Source: Microbulbifer flavimaris (GTDB lineage Bacteria > Pseudomonadota > Gammaproteobacteria > Pseudomonadales > Cellvibrionaceae). Taken from it: a stretch of 64,000 nt of DNA. The notes beneath the pieces were generated by a model. It had not been told where the DNA came from, made no database searches, and worked only from the letters and a program-made list of their open reading frames with translations. The DNA is taken from positions 269,466 to 333,465 of the forward strand of contig NZ_LRFG02000005.1 in NCBI RefSeq assembly GCF_001641755.2, given 5' to 3'. The position numbers were made by a program, and so were the translations under genes. This document shows positions 46,731 to 58,703 of this stretch, piece by piece (positions within the stretch are counted from its first letter, which is position 1; the number at the start of each line of letters is the position of its first letter).

Positions 46731-47813
46731 TCAGGCGGAGTGCGGGCGCTCCGGCTCCAGTGGGAGCGGCAACTGCTCTGGTCCTTCTTCGGCGCGCAGA
46801 TCTTTGAGTTTGACCCCGAGCCCCAGAAGGCGGATGGGGCCCTGGCGCCGTTCCCAGCTCTGCCTCAGTAATTGCTTGAATTCTGAGATGCGGGTGGAGT
46901 GGCTGGCCCGCTCCTGGGTGCTGGTAGAGAAGTCGGCATATTTGACTTTCACGGCGGCGCCACTCACCTGGTACCGGGCACTGAGGCCTTCGAGCCGCTC
47001 CTGTAAACGACCGTAGAGGAAGGGTAGCTGCTCTTCCCAGTCGGCGATATCGGGCAGGTCTTCACTGAAGGTTCGCTCGACGCTGACGCTCTTTCTCGAG
47101 CCGTCTCCATTGACGGGTCGGTCGTCCTCGCCTCGGCACAGCTGGTAAAGGCGACTGCCGAATTTGCCGTAGCGCTGTACCAGTTCGATCTGGGTAAAGT
47201 TGCGTAGATCGGCACAGGTGCGAATGCCCTGGCGCTGCATTTTTTCCGCCGTGACACGACCGACCCCGTGGATCTTGCTAACCGGCAGTCTCAATACAAA
47301 CTCTTCAACCGCTTCCGGCGGAATCACTGTCAGGCCATCCGGTTTACGCCAATCACTGGCAATCTTGGCCAGAAACTTGTTAGGGGCGACCCCTGCAGAG
47401 ATGGTGATACCCAGACGTTCCGCGACGTGGGCGCGAATCTGCTCTGCAATCAGGGTGGCGCTGCCCTGGCAGTGACCGCTTTCCGTGACGTCGATATAGG
47501 CCTCGTCGAGGGACAGGGGTTCTATCCTGTCGCTGTACTCGAGGAAGATCTGGCGGATCTCCGCGCTGACTTCCCGGTATTTCTTCATGTTACCGGGTAC
47601 TACAATCAGGTCAGGGCAGAGTCGCTTGGCATGCGCTGTCGGCATGGCTGAGCGGACCCCGTAACTGCGTGCTTCGTAGTTGCAGGTGGAAATGACGCCC
47701 CGCCGATCGCTGCTGCCCCCCACTGCCAGCGGCCGACCGCGAAGGTTCGGGTCGTCACGCATCTCGACCGATGCGTAAAAGCAGTCGCAGTCGCAGTGGA
47801 TGATCTTCCTCAT
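46731..47813 (-). CDS. dinB: DNA polymerase IV
   Basis: Y-family translesion polymerase, 360 residues. N-terminus MRKIIHCDCDCFYASVEMRDD with the first metal-binding Asp residues, the YEARSYGVRSAMP block, SLDEAYIDVTES with the catalytic Asp-Glu pair, and helix-hairpin-helix KIHGVGRVTAEKM. The frame is open to 47990, but homology begins at ATG 47813. An SOS box ends one base from the start codon, so it is expected to be LexA-controlled. The C-terminus lacks an obvious beta-clamp motif beyond QLPLPL near the end, which may be that motif. Confidence 0.96.
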   Translation of the reverse strand: MRKIIHCDCDCFYASVEMRDDPNLRGRPLAVGGSSDRRGVISTCNYEARSYGVRSAMPTAHAKRLCPDLIVVPGNMKKYREVSAEIRQIFLEYSDRIEPLSLDEAYIDVTESGHCQGSATLIAEQIRAHVAERLGITISAGVAPNKFLAKIASDWRKPDGLTVIPPEAVEEFVLRLPVSKIHGVGRVTAEKMQRQGIRTCADLRNFTQIELVQRYGKFGSRLYQLCRGEDDRPVNGDGSRKSVSVERTFSEDLPDIADWEEQLPFLYGRLQERLEGLSARYQVSGAAVKVKYADFSTSTQERASHSTRISEFKQLLRQSWERRQGPIRLLGLGVKLKDLRAEEGPEQLPLPLEPERPHSA

Positions 47814-47814
47814 G

Positions 47815-47830
47815 CTGGGATTATATACAG
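47815..47830 (-). promoter_or_regulatory. LexA (SOS) box of dinB
   Basis: Minus-strand sequence CTGTATATAATCCCAG fits CTG-N10-CAG and the A/T-rich LexA consensus. It ends one base before the dinB ATG and so covers the place where a ribosome site should be. Confidence 0.88.
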
Positions 47831-47898
47831 TGCCGCAAGGCGCGGGAACCGCTTTTACCCGCCCTGGTATCGGTACATCAGGGAAAGACAGGTGACTT

Positions 47899-48426
47899 AT
47901 GAGCCGGATCTCACTGGTAGAGAGCCCCGCTGACGAGATGTCAGAAGCGGTCTTCGCAGATATCAAGCAGGAGCTGGGCGAGGTTCCCAACTTCTTTCGC
48001 GCCTATGCCAATCACCCCGGGTTGCTCAAGGCGAACTGGGAGAAATACAAGGCTGTGATGGTGCACGGCTGTCTGCCCTCACGCCTGAAACAGTCCATCG
48101 CACTGGTAATTGCTGCCGATAATCACTGTGATTACAGCATTGCCCGGCACAGCCAGATACTGCAGGAATTGGGTGTAGAGCCCAAGGAAGTGTTGCGCAT
48201 CCGCACGGATTCGGAACACGCTCATTTTGATGCCAGGGAGCACGCGATTCTGGAGCTTGCCCGCCACGCTAACCTCGATCCTTATAATCATGCCGAGCGC
48301 CTGGTTGCCGCTGCGCGGGAGCAGGGGGTTCGGGATGATGAGATTCTGGAGGCCATCGGGGTAATGGAGATGATCACCGGCTTCAATAAATTTATTGAAG
48401 TGATGGCTGTGCCGCAGGACTCATAA
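47899..48426 (+). CDS. Carboxymuconolactone decarboxylase/AhpD-like protein
   Basis: 175-residue alpha-helical protein of the AhpD-like superfamily (peroxidase-related subgroup). The active-site region reads ADNHCDYSIARH: the first Cys and the His are present, while the second Cys of the usual C-x-x-C pair is Ser. Flanking blocks VPNFFRAYANHPGLLKANWE and REHAILELARHAN fit the family. With one Cys it may work by a monothiol mechanism or need a partner; function is uncertain. Divergent from dinB. Confidence 0.88.
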   Translation: MSRISLVESPADEMSEAVFADIKQELGEVPNFFRAYANHPGLLKANWEKYKAVMVHGCLPSRLKQSIALVIAADNHCDYSIARHSQILQELGVEPKEVLRIRTDSEHAHFDAREHAILELARHANLDPYNHAERLVAAAREQGVRDDEILEAIGVMEMITGFNKFIEVMAVPQDS

Positions 48427-48527
48427 CGCCACTTCTCGTTGGGACGGTAGATTGGATCGACGGTGATAAGGCCGCCTAACAGTTTGCCGGACCATTGGCG
48501 GGGGACATTTTTTTCAAGCCCAACCAG

Positions 48528-48551
48528 ACAAGCCGCCCTAGGGCGACTTGT
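48528..48551 (-). terminator. Hairpin between convergent genes
   Basis: Stem ACAAGCCGCCC / GGGCGACTTGT with one G-T pair and a two-base loop, between the AhpD-like gene and the DUF1328 gene, which converge here. No good T-run on either strand, so terminator function is only likely. Confidence 0.45.
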
Positions 48552-48596
48552 TGGCAATCCGAAACGCTAGTGGATTTTGGAAGAGATAGAGGACCG

Positions 48597-48758
48597 TCAC
48601 GGTCGTTTTCTGCCAAAGATTAGTGCCAGTACGAATAGCACCAGGAACACGAAGAACAATATTTTGGCGATGTCTGCCGCAGCGCCGGCAATGCCGCCGA
48701 AGCCAAAGAATGCGGCCACCAATGCCACAACGAGGAATATGATTGCCCAGCGCAACAT
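48597..48758 (-). CDS. DUF1328 small membrane protein (YtjA-like)
   Basis: 53 residues, two transmembrane helices ([20 protein letters not shown] and [19 protein letters not shown]) linked by [10 protein letters not shown]. This is the whole DUF1328/YtjA family pattern. ATG 48758 follows GGAGG; the frame extends upstream but without family similarity. In relatives such genes are often stress-induced; function unknown. Confidence 0.92.
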   Translation of the reverse strand: MLRWAIIFLVVALVAAFFGFGGIAGAAADIAKILFFVFLVLFVLALIFGRKRP

Positions 48759-48922
48759 AGAAGCACCTCCCGATCGTTGGTGAAGGGCACGGTTGGTCCC
48801 TAACAGTCCCGCTGGCATACAAAAAAGGGTGCGGGAATTCCTTGCGCTTATTTGTAGCCTGGGAGAACGCTGTTCACAAATTAGCCGGGATTGGTCGAGG
48901 AGTTTTTCTAAGCGGAAACGAA

Positions 48923-48946
48923 ACAGGCCGTCGTACGACGGCCTGT
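48923..48946 (-). terminator. fdxA terminator
   Basis: Perfect 24-bp palindrome (ACAGGCCGTCGT and its complement), 22 nt past the fdxA stop on the minus strand, followed by TTCGTTT. Confidence 0.8.
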
Positions 48947-48968
48947 CAAGAATAGGAGGGAAGCGTAA

Positions 48969-49292
48969 TCAGCGTTCCAGCTGTTCCAGCTTGCCTTTCT
49001 TGCCGTCCCACTCGGCCGCATCCGGTAGCGGGTCTTTTTTCTCGGTAATGTTGGGCCAAACCTCGGCCAGCTCGGCATTCAGTTCGATGAACTCCTGCTG
49101 GTCCTCCGGCACCTCGTCCTCGGAAAAGATCGCATTGGCGGGACATTCCGGCTCGCACAGCGCGCAGTCGATGCATTCGTCTGGATGAATCACGAGGAAG
49201 TTGGGGCCTTCATAGAAGCAGTCCACTGGGCAGACCTCTACACAGTCGGTGTACTTGCACTTGATGCAGTTTTCCCCAATTACGAATGTCAT
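48969..49292 (-). CDS. fdxA: Ferredoxin FdxA (7Fe type)
   Basis: 107-residue cytoplasmic ferredoxin with one [3Fe-4S] and one [4Fe-4S] cluster. Cys ligands are visible in [19 protein letters not shown] and [16 protein letters not shown], and the C-terminal extension (about residues 58-107) is the standard FdxA tail. ATG 49292 with GAGGG upstream. Lies directly downstream of mutS on the same strand, as in Pseudomonas. Confidence 0.97.
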   Translation of the reverse strand: MTFVIGENCIKCKYTDCVEVCPVDCFYEGPNFLVIHPDECIDCALCEPECPANAIFSEDEVPEDQQEFIELNAELAEVWPNITEKKDPLPDAAEWDGKKGKLEQLER

Positions 49293-49415
49293 GACTATCC
49301 CTCAGTGCTGCTGTACAGACCGGAGCACCACGCTCCGGCCGAAATTACCAAGCTGCGGATTTTAGCAACTACTGGCGCGAATTGTAGTGGGTTTTGCAGG
49401 CAATCGGCCCCGTTG

Positions 49416-52082
<2,667 letters not shown>

Positions 52083-52172
52083 GGGATTACTTCTTGTTGT
52101 CAGTTGAGAGGGCTTTGCTGCGGTCTCGGGGAAGGCGCTATTCTAGCGATTCTTATAAGAGAGATTAAGGCG

Positions 52173-52697
52173 ATGAGTACAGACAATCTGCCGCAGCAGA
52201 TCGCAGAGCGGGCCCGGGCCCTGGGAGAAGAGCTGGAGAAACGGCGCTGGCGGGTTACAACCGCCGAGTCATGCTCCGGCGGTGCGATCGCGGCGGCGAT
52301 CACCGCAGTGGCGGGCGCGTCCCATTGGTTCGATGGTTCTGTGGTCAGCTATGCGAACCGTATCAAGCGCAATCTGCTGTCGGTCTCCAGGAAGGACCTG
52401 GAAGAGCTTGGGGCGGTGAGTGAGGAGGTGGTCCGGCAGATGGCCAGCGGGGTGCTGGGCCTGATGGATGCCAACATTGCCGTGGCCGTCAGTGGTGTTG
52501 CCGGCCCGGATGGCGGCACCGACGAGAAACCGGTGGGCACTGTCTGGATCGCGCTGGCGCACTCCGAGGGGCAGGAGCCAGTCGATATCGACGCCCGCTG
52601 TTTCCACTTTGACGGCGATAGGGCACAGGTTCAGGGACAGACCGTGGCCGAGGCTCTCGGCATGATGCTCGAGCTGGTGCGGGAGCACCCGGTTTAG
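52173..52697 (+). CDS. pncC: Nicotinamide-nucleotide amidohydrolase (CinA C-terminal type)
   Basis: Deamidates nicotinamide mononucleotide in pyridine-nucleotide recycling. 174 residues, covering only the CinA C-terminal domain. Motifs: TTAESCSGGAIAAAIT, DGSVVSYANRIK, AVSGVAGPDGGTDEKPVGTVWIA and RAQVQGQTVAEAL. ATG 52173 follows AAGGCG; a longer frame that starts inside mutS on the opposite strand is spurious. Immediately upstream of recA, as in most gammaproteobacteria. Confidence 0.96.
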   Translation: MSTDNLPQQIAERARALGEELEKRRWRVTTAESCSGGAIAAAITAVAGASHWFDGSVVSYANRIKRNLLSVSRKDLEELGAVSEEVVRQMASGVLGLMDANIAVAVSGVAGPDGGTDEKPVGTVWIALAHSEGQEPVDIDARCFHFDGDRAQVQGQTVAEALGMMLELVREHPV

Positions 52698-52743
52698 CGC
52701 TGTGGGCGACTCAAGCGGGGGCTCTCGGGTGACTATCCGGTTA

Positions 52744-52759
52744 CTGGTTGCTTATACAG
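52744..52759 (+). promoter_or_regulatory. LexA (SOS) box of recA
   Basis: CTGGTTGCTTATACAG, embedded in TACTG...TATACAGTA, 56 bp before the recA ATG. It matches the canonical CTG-N10-CAG palindrome. Confidence 0.92.
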
Positions 52760-52815
52760 TAATCCTTCGTTAAGCTTGGCCGCAATCAACAACGATCAAG
52801 TACACGGGAAGGGTC

Positions 52816-53850
52816 ATGGATTCCAACAAAGACAAGGCACTGCAGGCGGCGCTGTCTCAGATCGAGCGTCAGTTCGGTAAAGGTACTGTCATGCGCATGG
52901 GGGACAAGGAGCGCGAGCGTATCCCCGCGATCTCCACTGGTTCCCTGGGCCTGGATGTGGCCTTGGGCATCGGCGGTCTGCCCCGCGGCCGTATTGTGGA
53001 AATCTATGGCCCGGAATCCTCCGGTAAAACCACCCTGACCCTGCAGGTAATCGCCGAGGCCCAGCGCAAAGGCGGTACCTGCGCTTTCGTCGACGCCGAG
53101 CACGCGCTGGACCCGATCTATGCCGAGAAGCTGGGTGTGAACGTCGACGAGCTGATCGTTTCCCAGCCCGACACCGGTGAGCAGGCACTGGAAGTGGCCG
53201 ATATGCTGGTGCGTTCCGGTGCGGTGGACGTGCTGATTGTCGACTCCGTGGCGGCACTGACGCCCCGCGCCGAGATTGAAGGCGAAATGGGGGACTCCCA
53301 CGTAGGCCTGCAGGCCCGCCTGATGTCCCAGGCTCTGCGCAAACTCACCGGCAACATCAAGAACACCAACACCCTGTGTGTGTTTATTAACCAGATCCGG
53401 ATGAAGATCGGTGTGATGTTCGGCTCGCCGGAGACCACCACCGGTGGTAACGCGCTCAAGTTCTACTCTTCTGTGCGCCTGGATATCCGCCGCATCGGCT
53501 CAGTAAAAGAAGGCGATGAAGTGGTGGGCAACGAGACCCGTGTGAAAGTGGTCAAGAACAAGGTGGCGCCACCCTTCAAGCAGACCGAGTTCCAGATCAT
53601 GTACGGCCAGGGTATCAACCTGCTGGGCGAGATCATCGACTATGGCGTCAAGCACGGGCTGGTAGACAAAGCCGGTGCCTGGTACAGCTACAAGGGTGAC
53701 AAGATTGGCCAGGGTAAGGCCAACGCGGTGAAGTTCCTGAAAGAGAACCAGGACATTCGCGATGAGATCGAAGGCCAGCTGCGCGCGCAGCTGCTCGGTG
53801 ATCTGGTTCCCGCTACTCCCGAGCAGGCAGAAGAGACTCCGGAAGGCTAA
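52816..53850 (+). CDS. recA: Recombinase RecA
   Basis: Homologous recombination and SOS coprotease, 344 residues. Walker [11 protein letters not shown], Walker [13 protein letters not shown], loop regions [14 protein letters not shown] and [18 protein letters not shown], and an acidic C-terminus. An SOS box lies upstream and recX starts at the base after the stop, so recA-recX probably form one SOS-induced unit. Confidence 0.99.
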   Translation: MDSNKDKALQAALSQIERQFGKGTVMRMGDKERERIPAISTGSLGLDVALGIGGLPRGRIVEIYGPESSGKTTLTLQVIAEAQRKGGTCAFVDAEHALDPIYAEKLGVNVDELIVSQPDTGEQALEVADMLVRSGAVDVLIVDSVAALTPRAEIEGEMGDSHVGLQARLMSQALRKLTGNIKNTNTLCVFINQIRMKIGVMFGSPETTTGGNALKFYSSVRLDIRRIGSVKEGDEVVGNETRVKVVKNKVAPPFKQTEFQIMYGQGINLLGEIIDYGVKHGLVDKAGAWYSYKGDKIGQGKANAVKFLKENQDIRDEIEGQLRAQLLGDLVPATPEQAEETPEG

Positions 53851-54345
53851 GTGTTTTCCGAGGGTTCCCCGGCTCAGGCGCTCTTCAGCGCAGCGCTTGA
53901 GCTGCTCTCCCGCCGCGAGCACTCCCGCCGTGAACTGCGGGAGAAGCTCAGTGGCAAATTCCCCGACGCCGATTTCGATGCCCTTTTCCTGCGCCTGCAG
54001 GAGCTCAACTATCAATCCGACCAGCGCTTTGCCGAGCTGTTTGCCCGCTCCCGCGTTCAGCGGGGCCAGGGGCCACTGCGGATTCGCCGGGAACTCCAGC
54101 AGCGGGGTGTTAGTGCCGATCTGATTGAGAGGGCACTGGAACTGCTGCAGGAGGACTGGTTTCAGCTGGCGGCTGAGTTGCTGCAGCGGAAATTCCGGGG
54201 TCCAGTAAGCGAGGCCCTGCCCCGGGAGCAGCAGCTCAAGGAGCGCGCCCGCCGCCAGCGCTATCTCGCCTATCGCGGCTTTCCCTCAGATGCCATTCAC
54301 TGGGCGCTGGACGCCGCTGCCACCGACTTATACTCTCAGTTCTGA
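53851..54345 (+). CDS. recX: Regulatory protein RecX
   Basis: Inhibitor of RecA filament growth. 164 residues, tandem three-helix repeats: ALELLSRREHSRRELREKL, LNYQSDQRFAELFARSRVQRG, RRELQQRGVSADLIERAL and the C-terminal RQRYLAYRGFPSDAIHWAL. GTG start at the base following the recA stop, implying translational coupling. Confidence 0.95.
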   Translation: MFSEGSPAQALFSAALELLSRREHSRRELREKLSGKFPDADFDALFLRLQELNYQSDQRFAELFARSRVQRGQGPLRIRRELQQRGVSADLIERALELLQEDWFQLAAELLQRKFRGPVSEALPREQQLKERARRQRYLAYRGFPSDAIHWALDAAATDLYSQF

Positions 54346-54440
54346 CTTCTCCCCGTTTGCGCGGGAGCACCGCCGGGCCGGTTTTACAGCGGGCTGGCGG
54401 CGTGTCGGATAACGATAAGTACAAGTAGCGCGAGGCCCCT

Positions 54441-55919
54441 ATGATCCTGTCCATCGACCAGGGCACCACCGGCACCACGGCCTTTGTCTTCGATAAAGAG
54501 GGCAACCTTCTGGGCCGCAGTTATTCTGAATTCTCCCAGTATTACCCTCAGCCCGGATGGGTGGAGCACCGCGCCGAGGAGATCTGGTCGGTGACACAGC
54601 GGGTCAGCGCTGCCGCATTGGAGCGGGCTGGCGTATCTGCCACGGAGCTCTCCGCTATCGGCATCACCAACCAGCGTGAAACTACCGTGCTCTGGGATCG
54701 CAAGACGGGTGAGCCGGTGCATCCGGCCATCGTCTGGCAGTGCCGTCGCTCTGCAGGGGTCTGCAAGGCGCACGAAGGCGCTGGCCGGGCCGATTGGCTC
54801 CGGCAGAAGACGGGATTGGTTCTGGACGCCTACTTTTCTGCCAGCAAGCTGCAGTGGTTATTTGAGCGTCATCCTGAACTTGCCGCCCGTGCGAGGGCCG
54901 GTGAACTCTGTTTCGGAACCATCGACAGCTGGTTGATCTGGAAGATGAGTGGAGGTCGAGCCCATCTCACCGATCATACAAACGCCAGTCGCACGCTCCT
55001 ATATGACCTGGCCAGCGGGGATTGGGATGCCGAACTGCTGGACTTGTTCGACTGCCCTGCGGAGATCTTGCCCTCGATACGGCCGTCCGCTGGATACTTT
55101 GTCGATACCGATCCCCGCTGTTTCCTCGGTGCTTCAGCACCGATCACCGGCGTCGCTGGCGACCAGCAGGCTGCGCTTTTCGGTCAGGGTTGCACCCGAC
55201 CGGGACTCATCAAGAACACCTATGGTACCGGTTGCTTCATGCTGGCCTATGCCGGCAGCGAGCGTCCCGAAGCACCGCCGGGTCTGCTGACGACTGTGGC
55301 TTGTGGCCCGGACGGCGCACCCGCTTTTGCCCTTGAGGGAGCGGTTTTCAATGCCGGGTCTGCAGTGCAGTGGCTGCGTGATGAGATGGGCCTGATCCGT
55401 TATGCGGAAGAGACGGAAGCCATTGCCCACCGGGTGCAGGACACCCGCGGCGTCTATCTGGTGCCAGCCTTTAGTGGGCTTGGGGCACCGCACTGGGATC
55501 CCACTGCGCGGGGAACCATCTGTGGCCTCAGCCGCGGCACCGGCAAAGAGGAGCTGGTGCGGGCCACGCTGGAATCCATCGCCTACCAGAGCAATGAGCT
55601 GGCTGGGCTGATGTCCCAGGCGCTGGATGTTCCACTTGCCTGCCTGCGCGTGGATGGCGGGGCCAGTGCCAATAATTTCCTCATGCAGTTTCAATCCGAC
55701 ATTTCCGATGTCCGTGTCGAGCGTCCGGTCCAGGTCGAATCGACGGCGGTGGGGGCTGCGCTGCTGGCGGGAATCGGAGCAGGACTCTGGCAGCCTGGCA
55801 AGAGGCCGGAGTCTCTCCAGGAAGTCGAAAGAGACTTCGTGCCGCAGATGGACACAGGGCGCAGGGAAGAATTGATCAGTGGCTGGCAACGGGCTGTCAG
55901 GGCTTGCCGCACCTTTTGA
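54441..55919 (+). CDS. glpK: Glycerol kinase
   Basis: Phosphorylates glycerol to sn-glycerol 3-phosphate. 492-residue FGGY kinase: N-terminal SIDQGTTGTTAFVFD, QYYPQPGWVEHRAEEIW, GITNQRETTVLWDRKTGEPV, GVAGDQQAALFGQG, NTYGTGCFMLAY and C-terminal LRVDGGASANNFLMQ. It stands without glpF or glpD here. The ATG at 54441 has a weak ribosome site (CGAGG). Confidence 0.95.
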   Translation: MILSIDQGTTGTTAFVFDKEGNLLGRSYSEFSQYYPQPGWVEHRAEEIWSVTQRVSAAALERAGVSATELSAIGITNQRETTVLWDRKTGEPVHPAIVWQCRRSAGVCKAHEGAGRADWLRQKTGLVLDAYFSASKLQWLFERHPELAARARAGELCFGTIDSWLIWKMSGGRAHLTDHTNASRTLLYDLASGDWDAELLDLFDCPAEILPSIRPSAGYFVDTDPRCFLGASAPITGVAGDQQAALFGQGCTRPGLIKNTYGTGCFMLAYAGSERPEAPPGLLTTVACGPDGAPAFALEGAVFNAGSAVQWLRDEMGLIRYAEETEAIAHRVQDTRGVYLVPAFSGLGAPHWDPTARGTICGLSRGTGKEELVRATLESIAYQSNELAGLMSQALDVPLACLRVDGGASANNFLMQFQSDISDVRVERPVQVESTAVGAALLAGIGAGLWQPGKRPESLQEVERDFVPQMDTGRREELISGWQRAVRACRTF

Positions 55920-55965
55920 ACGGGAGCGCCTATCCTCAGTTCAGGATGGAACAGGAGGAATGATT

Positions 55966-56991
55966 ATGTCGGTAACCGAAGAGTTACAGGCCACAATCGC
56001 GGACATGGTCGACGGCCGCCGCGGCATTCTGGCGGCGGACGAAAGCAGTGGCACCATCGCCAAGCGTTTCCAGTCAGTGGGGGTGGAGTCCACGGAGGAG
56101 CATCGGCGCTTCTATCGCAGCTTGCTATTGACGACCGAGAACCTCGGGCAATACGTCAGCGGCGTCATTCTGTTTGAGGAGACGCTCGGACAGCGGGACG
56201 ATGGCGGAACGCCACTGCCGCAGGTGGCTGCTGATGCGGGAATCGTGCCCGGTATCAAGGTGGACAAAGGTAAGGGCCCACTGCCGGGGGCACCGGGCGA
56301 TATGATCACCTACGGCCTCGATGGTCTGGCAGAGCGGCTTCAGGGCTACAAAGAACAGGGGGCACGTTTCGCCAAATGGCGTGAAGTCTACCCTGTCAGT
56401 CCGACCAACCCGACGGCGCTCGGGCTCACCGCCAACGCGGAGATGCTGGCCCGCTACGCAGCGGTTTGTCAGTCCTGTGGTGTGGTGCCGATTGTGGAGC
56501 CGGAGGTTTTGATGGACGGTGACCACAGCATCGAGCGCAGTGCAGAAGTCAATGAGCAGGTCTGGGAGGCGGTGTTTCACGCGCTGCATCGCCACGGTGT
56601 GGCACTGGAGCTGATGCTGCTCAAGCCGAGCATGGTCACTCCTGGCAGTGAGTGCGCCAAGGCACCACCGCAGCAGGTGGCGGAATACACGTTGCGGGCC
56701 TTGCGCCGGGCTGTCCCTGCGGCTGTGCCGAGTATCAATTTCCTGTCGGGAGGGCAGGGCCCGGAGGAGGCCACGGCCAACCTGAATGCTCTCAATCAGC
56801 TCTGGCAGACGCCCTGGCAGCTCAGCTTCTCCTACGGGCGCGCGCTGCAGGAGCCGGCTCTGCACGCCTGGTCCGGCGCTAGTGACCAGAAAAGCCAGGC
56901 CCAGGGGGCGCTGCTGAAGCGGGCCCGGCTCAACCACCTGGCGATGCTCGGGGAGTACACCGAGGGACTGGAGGCCCGGAGCGCGGACTAA
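55966..56991 (+). CDS. Class I fructose-bisphosphate aldolase
   Basis: 341 residues of the Schiff-base (eukaryote-type) aldolase family: RRGILAADESSGTIAKRF, GVILFEETLGQ, PGIKVDKGKG, KWREVYPV, PIVEPEVLMDG, MLLKPSMVTPG (with the Schiff-base Lys), and INFLSGGQGPEEATANLN. Splits fructose 1,6-bisphosphate in glycolysis/gluconeogenesis. ATG 55966 follows AGGAGG at 7 nt; an ATG at 55960 and open frame overlapping glpK are less likely. Many gammaproteobacteria rely on a class II enzyme, so a second aldolase may exist elsewhere. Confidence 0.95.
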   Translation: MSVTEELQATIADMVDGRRGILAADESSGTIAKRFQSVGVESTEEHRRFYRSLLLTTENLGQYVSGVILFEETLGQRDDGGTPLPQVAADAGIVPGIKVDKGKGPLPGAPGDMITYGLDGLAERLQGYKEQGARFAKWREVYPVSPTNPTALGLTANAEMLARYAAVCQSCGVVPIVEPEVLMDGDHSIERSAEVNEQVWEAVFHALHRHGVALELMLLKPSMVTPGSECAKAPPQQVAEYTLRALRRAVPAAVPSINFLSGGQGPEEATANLNALNQLWQTPWQLSFSYGRALQEPALHAWSGASDQKSQAQGALLKRARLNHLAMLGEYTEGLEARSAD

Positions 56992-57154
56992 TGCCGGGCT
57001 GATGGGGCTCGCAATACGGGCGCTCCCGTGCCACTGTGCACAGCAATAACAATGAAAGGGCCCACTTGAACGATGGGCTTGTGGCTGGGCGACAGCTTCT
57101 GCCGCCCGGCCTGCTTGCCGATAACAACAGCAGAGATGAGAGAAGGGGGTAGGG

Positions 57155-58006
57155 ATGCAGTTTCTTTCCCGGGGTGAACAGCTGCACTTCCGCCGCTGGT
57201 GGGTCGAGGGGGCTCTGGGGACGGTTGTCGTCTCCCATGGTCTGGGTGAGCACAGCGGTCGTTACCGACGGCTGGCAGTAGAGCTCAATCGCAGCGGCTT
57301 TAGTGTTTACGCGCTTGACCATGCCGGCCACGGCCTTTCTACCGGCCGCCGTGGGCATGTCGATGACTTTGCTCGTTACAGCACACACCTGCACGACTTT
57401 GTCCGTCTCGTGCGACGGGACAATCCCGGTCGTCCTGTGCACCTCTTTGGCCACAGTATGGGTGGCTTGATCGCCTGCGGTTGTGTCCATCGCTTTGGAG
57501 GCGTGGACAGCCTGCTGCTGTCGGCGCCGGCGTTCCAGGGCAGTGCCGAGCCCGCCGGTCTCGAACTGAGCTTGATCCGTATGCTGGGCCGATGGCTGCC
57601 ATCTTTGTCCCTGCCAAACCGGGTGAATCCGGACTGGTTGAGTCACGATGCCGAAGCCGTTGGCGCTTACCGGCAGGATCCGCTGGTTCACCGGCGTATC
57701 ACCCCAGCCTGGTTTCTGGCGTTTCTGCGCGAGCGGAGGCATCTGTTGGCCGCTGCCGGCGAGATCACAACCCCGTGCCTGATGTTGCTGCCCCGCGGGG
57801 ATCGAATCGTGGACAGCGCCGTTGCCGAGCGTTTCTTCGAGTCCCTCGGCAGCCCCGAGAAGACACTCCATGGCGTTGCCGGCGCTTACCATGAATTACT
57901 GAATGAGCCGGATCACAGGAGCGAAGCCGTGAGTCAGATTCTGGAGCATCTGCGCCAATACGCCTCGACGACCTCTTCGAGCCTGGAAGCAGTCCGGGAA
58001 GCCTGA
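57155..58006 (+). CDS. Alpha/beta hydrolase, monoacylglycerol-lipase-like
   Basis: 283 residues with the serine-hydrolase pattern: oxyanion region VVSHGLGEHSGRY, DHAGHGLSTGRRGH, nucleophile elbow LFGHSMGGLIA, acid residue in LPRGDRIVDSAV, and His in GAYHELLNEPD. These blocks match the monoacylglycerol lipase/lysophospholipase (PldB-like) group. No signal peptide. ATG 57155 follows GGGGGTAGGG. Exact lipid substrate unknown. Confidence 0.9.
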   Translation: MQFLSRGEQLHFRRWWVEGALGTVVVSHGLGEHSGRYRRLAVELNRSGFSVYALDHAGHGLSTGRRGHVDDFARYSTHLHDFVRLVRRDNPGRPVHLFGHSMGGLIACGCVHRFGGVDSLLLSAPAFQGSAEPAGLELSLIRMLGRWLPSLSLPNRVNPDWLSHDAEAVGAYRQDPLVHRRITPAWFLAFLRERRHLLAAAGEITTPCLMLLPRGDRIVDSAVAERFFESLGSPEKTLHGVAGAYHELLNEPDHRSEAVSQILEHLRQYASTTSSSLEAVREA

Positions 58007-58104
58007 TGCCCTGCGGGCGGCAGCTGTCGTGAAAACGGCGCATATCCGTTGTACTATACGCGGTCATTTTGGGCCGCTGTGGCCATTTTGTGGAGTTTGG
58101 GTGC

Positions 58105-58290
58105 ATGGATAAGAAACTGCTCAGCCTGCTGGTCTGTCCGGTCAGTAAGGCCCCGCTGGAATATAAAGAAGAGACCCAGGAGTTGGTCTGCAAGGCCAGT
58201 GGGCTCGCCTATCCCATTCGGGACGGGATTCCCGTGATGCTGGAATCCCAGGCCCGGCAGTTGACCACTGAGGAAAAGCTGGAGAAATAA
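58105..58290 (+). CDS. Trm112-like protein (YcaR/UPF0434)
   Basis: 61 residues: [38 protein letters not shown] and a charged tail. This is the Trm112/YcaR small zinc-ribbon-like family; two Cys of a CPxC..C pattern are reduced to CPVS...VC here, so metal binding may be lost. In eukaryotes Trm112 activates methyltransferases; in bacteria the role is unclear. Starts at ATG 58105; three bases separate it from the HIT gene. Confidence 0.88.
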   Translation: MDKKLLSLLVCPVSKAPLEYKEETQELVCKASGLAYPIRDGIPVMLESQARQLTTEEKLEK

Positions 58291-58293
58291 CCC

Positions 58294-58641
58294 GTGTCCA
58301 AGCCCAGTGTCTTTAGCCGCATCATCGCAGGAGAGGTGGAGGCAGACCGGGTCTTCGAAGATGAGCAGTGCATCGTGATCCGGGATCGGGCGCCCAAGGC
58401 GCCCACGCATCTGCTGATCATTCCCAAAAAGCCGCTGGTCAATCTCCTCGACGCCGGGGCGGAGGACAAACCTCTGCTGGGACACCTCCTCTGGGTGGCC
58501 GCTGAGATGGGCCGCCGGCTGGAGCTGGACGGGTATCGCCTGGTGATGAATAACGGCCCGGATGCGGGGCAGACGGTCTTCCACATGCATATTCACCTGC
58601 TGGCCAACCGCAAGATGCGCGAGCAGGACCTGGCCGAATAG
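58294..58641 (+). CDS. HIT family nucleotide-binding protein (HinT-like)
   Basis: 115-residue histidine triad protein with the motif [12 protein letters not shown] and the N-terminal [20 protein letters not shown]. HinT enzymes hydrolyse AMP-lysine and related phosphoramidates. GTG start at 58294, next to the Trm112-like gene. Confidence 0.95.
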   Translation: MSKPSVFSRIIAGEVEADRVFEDEQCIVIRDRAPKAPTHLLIIPKKPLVNLLDAGAEDKPLLGHLLWVAAEMGRRLELDGYRLVMNNGPDAGQTVFHMHIHLLANRKMREQDLAE

Positions 58642-58703
58642 GGCTCCGGCCCGCGCGGCAATCACCATTCAAACATTCAATTAACGAGCTGGAATTACGC
58701 TGG

